Assembly: GCA_027343965.1 (NCBI GenBank)
Contig: DAHWJX010000136.1
Coordinates: forward strand, 1-24,328
DNA: 24,328 nucleotides
Reading direction: 5' to 3'
From: JAKACU01 sp021821185
GTDB taxonomy: Bacteria; Bacillota; Bacilli; Alicyclobacillales; SLC66
Each line of letters begins with the position of its first letter. Positions within the stretch are counted from its first letter, which is position 1. Under the pieces are notes generated by a model. That model had not been told where the DNA came from. It did not search any database and saw only the letters and a list, made by a program, of their open reading frames with translations. This document shows positions 1-7,903 of the stretch, piece by piece. Both the position numbers and the translations under genes were made by a program.

Positions 1-132
1 CGTCAAGGTCAGGTCGTATTTTCCAGGAAAGTACGCCTAGAAAATCTCCACCTTTCCCTTGACTTCACCGACTGAGCGCTAGTGTATTGCCATTGACCAG
101 CATTACGAGTTTCGTGACTAAACTAAATTTGA

Positions 133-828
133 CAATTCCAAGATACCAAATACCTGGAACGAACAGTGCTCAAGCGATTGATCGGACTCGCGAAGCAGGC
201 GTCAGGGGAGTACCGGGATACCGAGGAGGAGTGGCTGGACTTTCTTGGCATCGCGAGAAATCCGCAAAACGCCTGGGTGTACGGACCCCTCATTCTGCAT
301 GGGATAAACGAGAACGTAATCGACACGGACCAGTTCCCCGGGGGAGTCGGTTTGTCAAGTGCAACTATCCTCGCGCTTGATCGGGTGTCCACGAAAGCCC
401 TTCGGGTTTTGACGATCGAAAACTTGACCAGTTACCACCAGTGGATTGGTACGCATACCACAGATGTTGCAGAGGAAGTCGTCATCTACACAGGCGGGTA
501 CCCTCATCGCATCCTGCAGGCGCTTTTACGCAAGTTGGCAAAAGGGATCGCTGGTACGCAGGTCGAGGTGTACCATTGGGGGGATATTGACCTGGGTGGC
601 ATTCGCATTTTCGAGTATTTGAAGCGTCATTTTTTCCCTGCACTGCGTCCGTTTCGAATGGGTGTTGAAACACTGCTCGCACACGAAGATGTAGCGGCTG
701 CTATGAGTGACGATTACGCGGAGCAAGTGCGTCAAGTGTTACAGAATCCGCATTACGTGGATTGGAGGCCGGTACTCAATGAGATGCTCGCACGCGGCAT
801 TCGTCTTGAGCAGGAGAGTATTGGATAG
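133..828 (+). pseudogene. jetD: 5'-truncated jetD (Wadjet defence, Toprim-like subunit)
   Basis: The reading frame is open from about 133, with a stop codon at 130-132 directly before it. It begins with FQDTKYLE, which resembles the internal F-x-D-S/T-K-Y-F/L-E motif of Firmicutes JetD proteins, so roughly the first 150 or more residues of a normal protein of about 400 are missing. Counting from the GTG at 166 (220 residues), the C-terminal Toprim-like domain is visible: TIENLTSYH (Glu85), a Gly-rich VIYTGGY segment near 106-112, and HWGDIDLGG (Asp140 and Asp142). In Wadjet, JetD is the nuclease that cuts plasmid DNA held by the JetABC SMC complex. No jetA, jetB or jetC is recognisable upstream in the 130 bases available. 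No convincing ribosome binding site precedes the GTG. I read it as a remnant. A functional short Toprim protein is less likely. The family call rests on motifs recalled from JetD/DUF2220 proteins. Confidence 0.7.
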
Positions 829-1069
829 GAACCCATTGTCGTGCTGACGGACCTGTTAATCTCCGGTAGTAGGCAATGTATAAACTCTACGAATTTCGCG
901 TACATTACCATTAACGCGCATATCTGAGCTCTATTTTCTGGTGCGAAAAGTCTACGATTTTGCATGGCCGTGTGCATAGAAATGGGATTTTAGAACATGG
1001 AAAAGTGCCATAAACCCAATAAACTCAAGGCTTTATGAATCCATGAGTTGATGCAGTCGTTTGAGGGGC
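829..1069. other. Non-coding stretch between jetD remnant and tRNA fragment
   Basis: No credible coding region is seen. Two related words, TCTACGAATTTCGCG near 880-894 and TCTACGATTTTGCATGG near 951-967, lie about 70 bases apart in the same orientation. They could be repeated protein-binding sites, such as those at a transposon end, but no transposase is nearby and the match is short. The segment otherwise looks like decayed DNA between two broken genes. Confidence 0.35.
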
Positions 1070-1113
1070 GTGTGAGGTAACTCGCACAGGTTCAAGTCCC
1101 GTCTTCGACACCA
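1070..1113 (+). pseudogene. 3'-terminal fragment of a class II tRNA (possible attachment site)
   Basis: The segment reads as the last part of a tRNA with a long variable arm, as in tRNA-Leu. A variable-arm hairpin spans 1070-1087 (GTGTGAG, loop GTAA, CTCGCAC). It is followed by a T-stem and loop centred on GGTTCAAGTCC (1089-1099), a seven-base 3' acceptor strand CTTCGAC (1103-1109), a discriminator A and an encoded CCA (1111-1113). The T-stem has one A-C mismatch. No matching 5' acceptor strand, D-arm or anticodon arm lies upstream, so it is not an intact gene. Such 3' ends are common integration sites, and the remains of a recombinase gene begin here on the other strand. Confidence 0.55.
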
Positions 1114-1920
1114 TGCAAAAGCCTAACGGTCATTGAAACATTGATGCAATTGTCGTCAATGTTGTCAGTGACCGTTATTTGTTCAACAAAGTCAGAAATC
1201 ATTGCCTTCTGTTCGTTTTCACTCTCAGAAAAAAGACGTGATTTTTGTTCGAGTAACACTGGTATGATCATACTTTCGGTTAGCTCCCTGATTCGGCTCA
1301 ACTTAGATAGTCGACCTAGTTCATCTTGCAAATGGGTTCGATGTTGACTTGCTTCCTTTAACTTTTCCGAGACCAATGATTGATCGATTGTCCCTGCTCC
1401 GATAGTATCTAGCAATCTATCTATCCGTTCAGATAGTTCTTTAATCTCCTGCTTAATCGGATTTTCAATAGTTTGACTTGCACTTGTAGTATGAATATCG
1501 CTTGCCCCGTGCCCCGCTGTTGTATGTTGAGCCTCGATACGGTTCGCCACAACGACCACAGAATACTTTTCCGCTAAGTAGATAGTTAATCTTCGTTTTA
1601 ATTTGTTCGGGTTTGTGCTTTATTTCAGATGAAACTTTTTGAACTCTGTCTCACAGGCCACGGTAAATGATGGCTGGAATCACGCCTTAAACTTGGTGTT
1701 GTTCTGATTCTGCACGCTTGCGGCTGTTGTTTCGCGTTCTATCTGGATTTTTAGCCTGTGTGACGTCCCACGTATAAATCCCGATGTACTTTTCGTTGCT
1801 AGACCATCCCCAGAAACTATTCTTCCCAAATTGTTTGTCTTCGTAAGTACGATAACCCATGTTATTTAGACCCTCGGCAATACGATTAAGGGGTACACCA
1901 TTGGCAGCGCTTGTTGACCG
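1092..1920 (-). pseudogene. Decayed large serine recombinase (C-terminal two thirds)
   Basis: Translating the minus strand across stops gives clear large serine recombinase blocks in order. From 1920: LNRIAEGLNNMGYRT, FGKNSFW and NEKYIGIYTWD (about 1890-1760), which is the recombinase domain. Then GVIPAII, an in-frame TGA, and DRVQKVSSE (about 1685-1630). Then the zinc ribbon LLSGKVFCGRCGEPYRG and YSYYKC (about 1575-1485). After a stop and frameshift near 1480, a coiled-coil segment follows (IKELSERIDRLLDTIGAG) and a C-terminal block ending at 1092. The N-terminal resolvase catalytic domain (Y-R-x-S motif) is absent; only a doubtful DEDVSMMY word is visible beyond 1920. Two internal TGA or TAA codons (near 1690 and 1651), a frameshift and a missing second Cys pair show it is dead. 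The last seven codons are antisense to the tRNA fragment. Confidence 0.8.
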
Positions 1921-2041
1921 TTTAGTACATCATGCTCACATCTTCGTCTTAATCTTCAAATCCTGAAGCGTGATGTTGTAATTCGGAATAAGCCCATTGA
2001 CTTAAAAATTAGGTCTGGAAATCGATGGGGACAAAGTATCG

Positions 2042-2085
2042 ATCCTTTCTCCCATTCGCTTCGATCAGCGAATGGGAGAAAGGAT
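2042..2085 (-). terminator. Perfect 19-bp hairpin downstream of the MFS gene
   Basis: Arms 2042-2060 and 2067-2085 are perfect inverted repeats of 19 bases with a six-base loop TCGATC. On the minus strand the hairpin starts three bases after the transporter stop codon, which suits a transcription end. The minus-strand sequence after it has only three Ts in a row further on, so it is not a textbook intrinsic terminator. It could instead act as an mRNA 3' stabiliser. Confidence 0.55.
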
Positions 2086-2088
2086 ATG

Positions 2089-3306
2089 TTACCGTAAATC
2101 GGAAATACCCCACCGCATGGCTACGAAAATAGCGATGCCTCCAACCACACTTCCGACGTAGGCTGCATGAACCAAACCGATCGTTTGCGCCAGCCAGCCA
2201 AAAAGCGGAAAGACGATTATCATGAAAAGCGAGAATGCAGTTGAATTGAACGACAATAAGGTCGCTCGCTGACTGGATGGAACGATTCTGTTAAGTTCCT
2301 GATCAACAATGGGGTCTGTAAGATTACCGGCTGCGGATTGAAAAAGGTACCCTAGAGCCAGAATGATGCCGCCAGGAAGCCATGCAAACAGCGCCATACC
2401 CGCGATCGCAAGTAGGCTCGCCAATCTCATGGACCAAAAAATGCCGAACCTAGACACAACCTTCGACGCTGAGAGGGAAGAGATAGCGCCAAGTCCGTTT
2501 TCTGTAGCGCTAAGAATTCCGATACCAACGAGTGACCAACCATTGTGAAGCAATAGTGATTGACCATAAAACGCAAATGTTGCCACAAACCCGGAGAGTA
2601 TAGCGCTTAACGTAATCCACTTCGTAAAGGTTCGACTCTCTTTGGCAAAGTGCAGACTGTGGCGCAGGATGGTAACGGCACTGTGCCGTTTTGTATCGTC
2701 GTTTGTGTCCGATACTTGCGCATTGTTTTGACGCTTATTTCTTGGCTCGCGGATGAAAAGCACTGTGATGAATGCCGCCACATTGGCCGCCATAAACGCA
2801 AGGTAGACGTACGGCCACGACCATGAAGCAAGCGACCCGCCGATCATTTCAGCGGCTCCCATGCTGATTAAGGCTACAGCAAATAAACGTCCAGAAATCT
2901 TAAGGTAGTTGTCACGCAAACCGGCCCACGCGGCTGACTCGTAGGCGATGGAGGAATCGCTGCCGTTAGCAAGCGTGATTTGTATACCTCTCGTTGCAAA
3001 CGCCAGGGCCGCCAGCCAAAACCCATGCGCAAAAAGCGAAACACCTGAGTACACCACACCGAGCAAAGAACTTAATAGCAACGCAACTTTCCATCCGACG
3101 CGATCGGCAAAGATACCGAGAGGGACGTCTGTCATAAGGCATGTAACATGAAGAATGGCTTCTAGAAGGCCTATCTGAAAAAACGATAAACCTCTATGCT
3201 GCCAATAGATGAGCCACAACGCCCCATCAAACCATAATTTTGAGGCGCCTGTATAAGCGTAGAGTGCAGTTAAATTGCTTCGTCCAAGATCTTTTTGTGA
3301 TTTCAT
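2089..3306 (-). CDS. MFS transporter, efflux type
   Basis: A 405-residue multi-pass membrane protein of the major facilitator superfamily. The N-half motif GIFADRVGWK (about residues 64-73) matches the conserved MFS loop 2-3 signature G-x-x-x-D-R-x-G-R/W-K. Hydrophobic stretches fit about 12 membrane helices with a charged central loop near residues 190-210 (REPRNKRQNN). I start at the ATG at 3306, because GGGGG lies nine bases upstream; a TTG ten codons earlier would fall inside the terminator spacer and has no binding site. The substrate cannot be read from sequence. The leader (40-codon ORF plus terminator) resembles attenuation systems in front of antibiotic-efflux genes in Bacillota, which favours a drug or toxic-compound exporter, but this is inference from context. 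Confidence 0.85.
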   Translation of the reverse strand: MKSQKDLGRSNLTALYAYTGASKLWFDGALWLIYWQHRGLSFFQIGLLEAILHVTCLMTDVPLGIFADRVGWKVALLLSSLLGVVYSGVSLFAHGFWLAALAFATRGIQITLANGSDSSIAYESAAWAGLRDNYLKISGRLFAVALISMGAAEMIGGSLASWSWPYVYLAFMAANVAAFITVLFIREPRNKRQNNAQVSDTNDDTKRHSAVTILRHSLHFAKESRTFTKWITLSAILSGFVATFAFYGQSLLLHNGWSLVGIGILSATENGLGAISSLSASKVVSRFGIFWSMRLASLLAIAGMALFAWLPGGIILALGYLFQSAAGNLTDPIVDQELNRIVPSSQRATLLSFNSTAFSLFMIIVFPLFGWLAQTIGLVHAAYVGSVVGGIAIFVAMRWGISDLR

Positions 3307-3339
3307 GTGTTGTATCCCCCATGTCGTCCAAGTCAACGC

Positions 3340-3373
3340 AAAAAAAACCGCTTAGGATACGTTCCCTAAACGG
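3340..3373 (-). terminator. Intrinsic terminator in the MFS leader (attenuator)
   Basis: On the minus strand CCGTTTAGGG (3373-3364) pairs with TCCTAAGCGG (3357-3348), giving 10 base pairs including two G-U pairs with a six-base loop, followed by eight Ts (3347-3340). It lies between a 40-codon leader ORF and the transporter start, so full-length expression needs read-through. The loop and 3' arm (positions 3355-3362) are also complementary to 3467-3474 inside the leader ORF, a candidate antiterminator pairing. Confidence 0.8.
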
Positions 3374-3418
3374 CGACGTCACAGGCGTAGCACATGATCA
3401 CAAGGAATGTTTACACTT

Positions 3419-3541
3419 CTATCCGTTGAGATCAAGCATGCTGCGTGAATAGCCGAAAAAGGACATACGTATCCCGTTTTGACTATCCATGGGCCCAAAT
3501 TGGCGGATGAAATATTGCCAAGATGTTGGTTCCATCAGCAT
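3419..3541 (-). CDS. 40-residue leader peptide upstream of the MFS transporter
   Basis: A small ORF of 40 codons, starting MLMEPTSWQYF and ending SMLDLNG. Its ATG at 3541 is preceded by a strong AAAGGAG about seven bases upstream, and by a promoter with an extended -10 (TGTTATACT) 26 or more bases further up. It lies 45 bases upstream of the intrinsic terminator that precedes the transporter. The peptide has no membrane segment, signal or known domain. Position, length and the antiterminator complementarity within codons 23-26 suggest a regulatory leader, translated to sense ribosome stalling, as in Bacillus bmrB-bmrCD or erm leaders. An ordinary small protein of unknown role remains possible. 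An ATG two codons in is an alternative start. Confidence 0.6.
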   Translation of the reverse strand: MLMEPTSWQYFIRQFGPMDSQNGIRMSFFGYSRSMLDLNG

Positions 3542-3569
3542 GCTCTCACTCCTTTCTTACTATCATTTT

Positions 3570-3597
3570 AGTATAACAGATCGTTGATAAATAAACA
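3570..3597 (-). promoter_or_regulatory. Promoter for leader ORF and MFS transporter
   Basis: Minus-strand TATACT (3575-3570) is preceded by TGT, an extended -10. A weak -35 TGTTTA (3597-3592) sits 16 bases upstream. It lies in the 61-base gap after the GDPD gene and directly before the leader ORF's ribosome binding site, so the transporter unit can be transcribed independently of the ugp operon. Confidence 0.55.
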
Positions 3598-3602
3598 GTG
3601 GG

Positions 3603-4358
3603 TTACACATGTGACGAAAGTAACCTCAAATCATTAACCACAATAGCGCGGACGCCAGTCTCCCGGCAAATAGCAACCTCCTCATGAGTCGTCACCGTCC
3701 AAGCCATAACAGCGATGCCCGCATTTTGCACGCTTGATACCCACGATGAATCCAGCGAAGAAACGTGAGGATGCAGACTCGCGAGATGTAATCTTTGTGC
3801 CATTTCTAATGGTGGCCATAATCGCCCGTAAAATATGGCTCCAAGTGTGATATCAGGATCGAGTTTCCTCGCATGCGCTAGCATTTCATGATCAAAGGAA
3901 GATAACATTGTCCACGATTTCGCTGTGGCCTCTCGGATTTTTTGTACAACGATTTCGACAAGTTGATTTCTCGTTTGAGGTGATCCTTTCAATTCCACAT
4001 TCAGAAACATTTGTGGCGGGCACCACGCCAAAACATCGTCGAGCCTTACAATAGGACTACCTACGAAACTAGATCCCTTCCATGATCCGGCATCTAGCGC
4101 TTGAAGGTCATGCCATGTCAACATGGCGATTGAACCTTCACCGTTTGTCGTTCGTTGGATGGTATCATCGTGCATCACGACCACTTGTTCATCTGCCGTC
4201 AGATGCACATCCAATTCGATCATATCAGCACCCATGGCCGCCGCGAGCTGAAAAGCGGCCATGGTGTTTTCAGGTGCCTGTTCGCTAGCACCACGATGGG
4301 CGACATGAATCTCGTCTACGCTTTGTTGCAGTAAAGTTGCTATGCGTGTTGTCTTCAT
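3603..4358 (-). CDS. ugpQ: Glycerophosphodiester phosphodiesterase
   Basis: A 251-residue cytoplasmic GDPD: it hydrolyses glycerophosphodiesters (deacylated phospholipids) to sn-glycerol-3-phosphate and an alcohol. The family signature is complete: HRGASEQAPENT with His21, Arg22, Glu30 and Asn31; IELD with Glu48 and Asp50 (metal ligands); VMHD with His63; and VELK with Glu122 and Lys124. There is no signal peptide, which fits the cytoplasmic UgpQ type; secreted GlpQ would carry one. Its ATG overlaps the stop of the upstream binding-protein gene (ATGA), so translation is coupled. As the last gene of the ugp operon it would process the diesters imported by UgpABE. Confidence 0.92.
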   Translation of the reverse strand: MKTTRIATLLQQSVDEIHVAHRGASEQAPENTMAAFQLAAAMGADMIELDVHLTADEQVVVMHDDTIQRTTNGEGSIAMLTWHDLQALDAGSWKGSSFVGSPIVRLDDVLAWCPPQMFLNVELKGSPQTRNQLVEIVVQKIREATAKSWTMLSSFDHEMLAHARKLDPDITLGAIFYGRLWPPLEMAQRLHLASLHPHVSSLDSSWVSSVQNAGIAVMAWTVTTHEEVAICRETGVRAIVVNDLRLLSSHV

Positions 4359-5671
4359 TGTGCTTGTTGTAATGCCTGGTTAGCACTTTGCACGCCGTTT
4401 TGCAAGGCTTGATTGACTGGTTGATTGCTAAACATGATGCTATCCATTGCATTTTGCATGTATTGATATACTTGCAGATAGGACGGGGAGAGCGGTGCCT
4501 GTTTGGCAAATTGGAGTTCTGCCACCGGGATGCGATGATTCGGGTGTTTTTTATAATACGCAAGCATGCTAGGCGATGAGACGGCCGCCTTCTTCACAGG
4601 CAAGTAACCTGTTTGTTCGCTCCAGTAGCTGGTTTGTGCAGGTTGTGTGAACCACTCGATGAACTGGAATGCGGCTTGCTTAGCAGCAGCAGGCGCCTTG
4701 GCCATAATGACAGCATTGGCTCCACCCGTTGGAACAGCATATGCTTTGAATTTCGGAACGAAAGCTGCCTTATAGGAAACGCCCGTTTGCTTGATTTGTC
4801 CCATATCACCAGCTGAACCGATGTACATGGCCGTTCTTCCATGCCCAAAGTCTGTAATTGTTTGTGACCATTCGTTCGGGCCCGAGTTGACCATAAGTGT
4901 TCCTTGGTTTTTCATTTGTTGCCAAACTTGCATGCCAGCCTGTGCAGCAGGAGTAGCAAAAGTGGCTTTCGTAAGACTGGAATTCATCAATTGGCCACCA
5001 TTTGACCAGACCAAGGATTCAAAAAACCACCATTGATTCACAGGTTCAAATCCATACACTTGCGTTTGTCCCTTTTTACGAACGGTGAGACGTTTGGCAT
5101 CCTGTTCCAACTGGCTCCAGGTTGTAGGGGCCGAGTGAATACCAGCTTTGGCGAACAGCACCGGGTTGTAGTACAGCACCGGTACGCTACGATTAAAAGG
5201 AATACCATACGTGATCCCTTTATATGATGTGTTGTTTAAAAGTCCGGCGAGAAAATCACTTTTTTTGTCGCTGGCACTATGCGCCATCATGGTGTTCAGT
5301 GGTTGTAAAGCACCATTGGCGGCAAATAGAGGGGTCGAGTGTATCTCCAATTGCACCAAATCCGGTACTTTGTTGGCCGCTACAGCTGCAAGCAACTTTT
5401 CTTGCATCGGTCCGCCGCCTGAATAACTGCCCTCATAGACCGCATTGACATGGATATGGGGATGCGTTTTGTTAAACATCTCTACCATACTTTGTAAAAC
5501 GTTCCCTAATTGACCTGACATGCCTTCCCAAAAGGACACTTGCACCGGTGCGGAAGCTGGCTTAGACGCTGCGCTTGCGTAAGATGCAGAACTGGCTGAC
5601 ATCATCAGTAATCCTAGTGTTGTTGCGATTGTAAACACGGCTATGGGTTGTTTTGCATGAAAAAGTTTCAA
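4355..5671 (-). CDS. ugpB: Glycerol-3-phosphate-type ABC substrate-binding protein
   Basis: A 438-residue extracellular solute-binding protein of the sugar family 1 type. Start is the TTG at 5671, with GGAGG seven bases upstream; the longer open frame before it runs into the permease gene and has no such site. Residues 1-35 form a Sec signal (K-rich start, hydrophobic core, small-residue end around SYASAAS). There is no lipobox cysteine, unusual for a Gram-positive binding protein. The mature part begins VQVSFWEGMSG and contains YGIPFNRSVPVLYYN, the UgpB-like ligand-site segment. It belongs with ugpA and ugpE and is followed by a GDPD gene, supporting glycerol-3-phosphate or glycerophosphodiester as ligand. 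Another sugar ligand cannot be excluded. Confidence 0.85.
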   Translation of the reverse strand: MKLFHAKQPIAVFTIATTLGLLMMSASSASYASAASKPASAPVQVSFWEGMSGQLGNVLQSMVEMFNKTHPHIHVNAVYEGSYSGGGPMQEKLLAAVAANKVPDLVQLEIHSTPLFAANGALQPLNTMMAHSASDKKSDFLAGLLNNTSYKGITYGIPFNRSVPVLYYNPVLFAKAGIHSAPTTWSQLEQDAKRLTVRKKGQTQVYGFEPVNQWWFFESLVWSNGGQLMNSSLTKATFATPAAQAGMQVWQQMKNQGTLMVNSGPNEWSQTITDFGHGRTAMYIGSAGDMGQIKQTGVSYKAAFVPKFKAYAVPTGGANAVIMAKAPAAAKQAAFQFIEWFTQPAQTSYWSEQTGYLPVKKAAVSSPSMLAYYKKHPNHRIPVAELQFAKQAPLSPSYLQVYQYMQNAMDSIMFSNQPVNQALQNGVQSANQALQQAQ

Positions 5672-5700
5672 TGTAATTCCTCCAAATAATTTGTCTAATG

Positions 5701-6591
5701 TTAGTCTTTGATTCCACTGTGTGCGACAGATTGCACGAGAAAACGTTGGCCACCCACAAACAGCAGGAGTGCGGGTATGGTGGCTAAAAGCGCACTTGCC
5801 ATAAGTACATTCCAAGCCGTACCACTACCGTCATTGGCAACGAGGTAGGAAAGACCGACAGGCACTGTGCGCATTGCATCCGATTGTGTGATAATCAGTG
5901 GCCAAAAAAGGTCATTGTAGTGAAAGACGAAATTCAAAAACGCGACGGATAAGAGTGCTGATTTGCTCAGCGGCAAGACGATGCGCCACAGTATCCACAG
6001 ATGGTGTGCGCCATCGATTTGCGCCGCGTCCAGTATGATCTGAGGTACCTGACGAAACGCCTGAATCAACCAGAATGTAGCAAATGCCGACCCGATAAAC
6101 GGAATGATCAACGCCTGATACGAGTCAATCCAATTCACCTGCTTCATCATCAGAAACATCGGGATGAACGTGATCTGTGCCGGGATCATCAACGTGGATA
6201 AAATCATGCCATAGGCTATCTTTTTTCCACGAAATGGGATGCGGGCGATCGCATAGGCTGCCAAGGAGGCGGTGATCAATTGACCAATCACAATTGCGGT
6301 TGAGACGGCGATCGAATTAAAAATGTAGCGCAGAAAATTGGTTTGCTGCAAAGCCAGCAAAAAGTTGGACCACTTTGGTACGCTGGGCCATAGTTCGGGG
6401 GGATAATCAAAGACATGCTGATTGGATAGCAACGCCGTGTCGATCATCCACCAAAATGGAATGATAAATAGTACGCCAAATGCACTTAAAACAGCCCACT
6501 TTATGATGGAACGTACGTGCCATCGTCGAACGATGTGTGCTTGCGCTCTTTCTAGGGCCCCTTCAAGAATCACATCTGGTGATGTACCCAT
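5701..6591 (-). CDS. ugpE: ABC permease, glycerol-3-phosphate importer (UgpE-like)
   Basis: A 296-residue MalG/UgpE-type inner-membrane subunit with six predicted helices. The EAA loop that contacts the ATPase is visible as DAAQIDGAHHLWILWRIVLP near residues 200-219. The ATG at 6591 has AGGGAGAG five bases upstream. The start lies 22 bases inside the preceding permease gene, typical of coupled heterodimer subunits. A longer hydrophilic N-terminus (about 25 residues before the first helix) is seen. No ATPase gene occurs in the operon, so a shared MsmX/UgpC-type ATPase encoded elsewhere must energise it. Confidence 0.88.
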   Translation of the reverse strand: MGTSPDVILEGALERAQAHIVRRWHVRSIIKWAVLSAFGVLFIIPFWWMIDTALLSNQHVFDYPPELWPSVPKWSNFLLALQQTNFLRYIFNSIAVSTAIVIGQLITASLAAYAIARIPFRGKKIAYGMILSTLMIPAQITFIPMFLMMKQVNWIDSYQALIIPFIGSAFATFWLIQAFRQVPQIILDAAQIDGAHHLWILWRIVLPLSKSALLSVAFLNFVFHYNDLFWPLIITQSDAMRTVPVGLSYLVANDGSGTAWNVLMASALLATIPALLLFVGGQRFLVQSVAHSGIKD

Positions 6592-7478
6592 CGGCTCTCT
6601 CCCTTAAATTGTAAAAATGTAATCAAAAGTAAGAAGGCAAACAGCACCATCGCTGTAGCACCAGCACGACCGATATCAAAAAACTGAAATCCCTCTTGAA
6701 AGAGGTAATAGATGATGGTGGTGGTACTTTGCGCAGGTCCCCCTTGCGTCAGCACGTACACCTGATCAAATGACAGAAAGGAAAAAATGATGGACATCAT
6801 GAGAATGAAAAATGTGGTGGGAGTAATCATTGGCAACGTGATATGCCATAGTTTCTGCCAACCACCCGCGCCATCTATGGCTGCTGATTCGTACAGATGC
6901 CGTGGTACTGATTGCAATCCATTAAGATATAGGATCACAAAATATCCTGTGAACTGCCATATGTACAGGAGCATGATGACAATTAGTGCTTCCCCTGGAC
7001 TGCTGAGCCACGGTTGAGGAGAGAGGTGAAACATGCGCAAAAACATATTCACCAAACCGTGATGTGCTTCAAATAACCATGACCATGCAATCGCGCTTGC
7101 GACGGAGGGGACCACATAAGGCAGAAAAAACAAACTACGAAATATTCGATTCGCATTGAGACGATCTTGAAGCAGCAAGGCTAATACCAGGCTCAATGGC
7201 AGAATGATCACGGTAGTTCCAACAAGATAAAGGATGGTTCGTCCGACAGCATCCCAGAAATTTACATCTGAAAACACCGATATGTAGTTTTGAAAACCCA
7301 CAAATTGAGGTATCGGATTGATAAGGTTCCACTTGAGCAGGCTCAAGTAGCCCACGTACCCTACAGATCCAATGCCGAAAATGCCAAGCAATAGAATTGT
7401 GGGCAACACGAATGCCCAACCTGTGATCGTCGTTCGCCCTACTGCAATCAAATGGTCAATGCGTGCTATCAATCGCAC
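6570..7478 (-). CDS. ugpA: ABC permease, glycerol-3-phosphate importer (UgpA-like)
   Basis: A 302-residue MalF/UgpA-type permease with an N-terminal helix at about residues 19-40 and the typical binding-protein-dependent transport domain after it. The EAA loop reads ESAAIDGAGGWQKLWHITLP near residues 205-224. The start is GTG at 7478 with GAGGAGG 11 bases upstream, so it is the first gene of the four-gene minus-strand operon (ugpA, ugpE, ugpB, ugpQ). The gene pair with ugpE forms the membrane channel. The assignment to glycerol-3-phosphate comes mainly from ugpB and the GDPD gene, since permeases of this family look alike. Confidence 0.87.
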   Translation of the reverse strand: MRLIARIDHLIAVGRTTITGWAFVLPTILLLGIFGIGSVGYVGYLSLLKWNLINPIPQFVGFQNYISVFSDVNFWDAVGRTILYLVGTTVIILPLSLVLALLLQDRLNANRIFRSLFFLPYVVPSVASAIAWSWLFEAHHGLVNMFLRMFHLSPQPWLSSPGEALIVIMLLYIWQFTGYFVILYLNGLQSVPRHLYESAAIDGAGGWQKLWHITLPMITPTTFFILMMSIIFSFLSFDQVYVLTQGGPAQSTTTIIYYLFQEGFQFFDIGRAGATAMVLFAFLLLITFLQFKGESRWVHHQM

Positions 7479-7621
7479 GTTATTTATCTCCTCCTCTTTC
7501 TGTCAGTTCCCATACTATCTCGCTATGGTAAATAATCGATGTAGGATATGTTAACGAATCATTGTTAGATTGTATTATTTGAACTAAAGAGCAGGCAAAA
7601 TTGCTTGCGGTTGGCGCTGAG

Positions 7622-7675
7622 GAAGGTTTAATTATCTAAAAACAAGTAACGCAGTGGGTGATCCCACTGCGTTAC
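7622..7675. repeat. 54-bp direct repeat, copy 1, containing a perfect 13-bp hairpin
   Basis: Nearly identical to 18197-18251: the copies differ by one inserted base and a C/T change near the A-run, and one A/C change in the stem. The 3' part is a hairpin with 13 perfect pairs (GTAACGCAGTGGG, loop TGAT). On the minus strand the hairpin is followed by TTGTTTTT, resembling an intrinsic terminator pointing toward ugpA. With copy 2 it brackets the plus-strand operon. Confidence 0.85.
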
Positions 7676-7903
7676 GCGATTACTTTTCTATCGTTTCATA
7701 GTACCGCTTTTCTGTATGAGAATTAAACCATACTTGTTGCCTGATCCCCGTGGTTGGATTGCTACAGCAATCACAAGGATCAATACCTCGGCGAAAAAAT
7801 AGGAGAAAATAAAGTTAAGCATGCTTATGCTTCATGTACAACAACATCGCTCCTTATAAAATCTGTCAACTTCGATAACGGATAGACGACGCTAGCATTA
7901 CAT

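Noticed and set aside
1..72. C-terminal tail of a preceding jetC
   Set aside because: A 24-codon frame ends at 73-75, but it is too short and shows no recognisable JetC feature.
87..380. 97-codon plus-strand frame at the window start
   Set aside because: Overlaps the JetD fragment in another frame, has low-complexity Arg/Gly-rich translation and no JetD-like motifs.
1036..1113. Complete tRNA gene ending at 1113
   Set aside because: Only variable arm, T-arm, acceptor 3' strand and CCA are recognisable; no pairing 5' acceptor strand, D-arm or anticodon arm lies at the right distance.
7527..7554. PhoP-box-like half-sites upstream of ugpA (TTAACA and TTTACC, minus strand, 22 bases apart)
   Set aside because: Only two imperfect half-sites with a degenerate one between; too weak to claim phosphate control, though it would suit a ugp operon.
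7716..7802. 28-codon ORF in the divergent intergenic region
   Set aside because: No ribosome binding site, no recognisable motif, and it overlaps a palindrome that is more likely regulatory.
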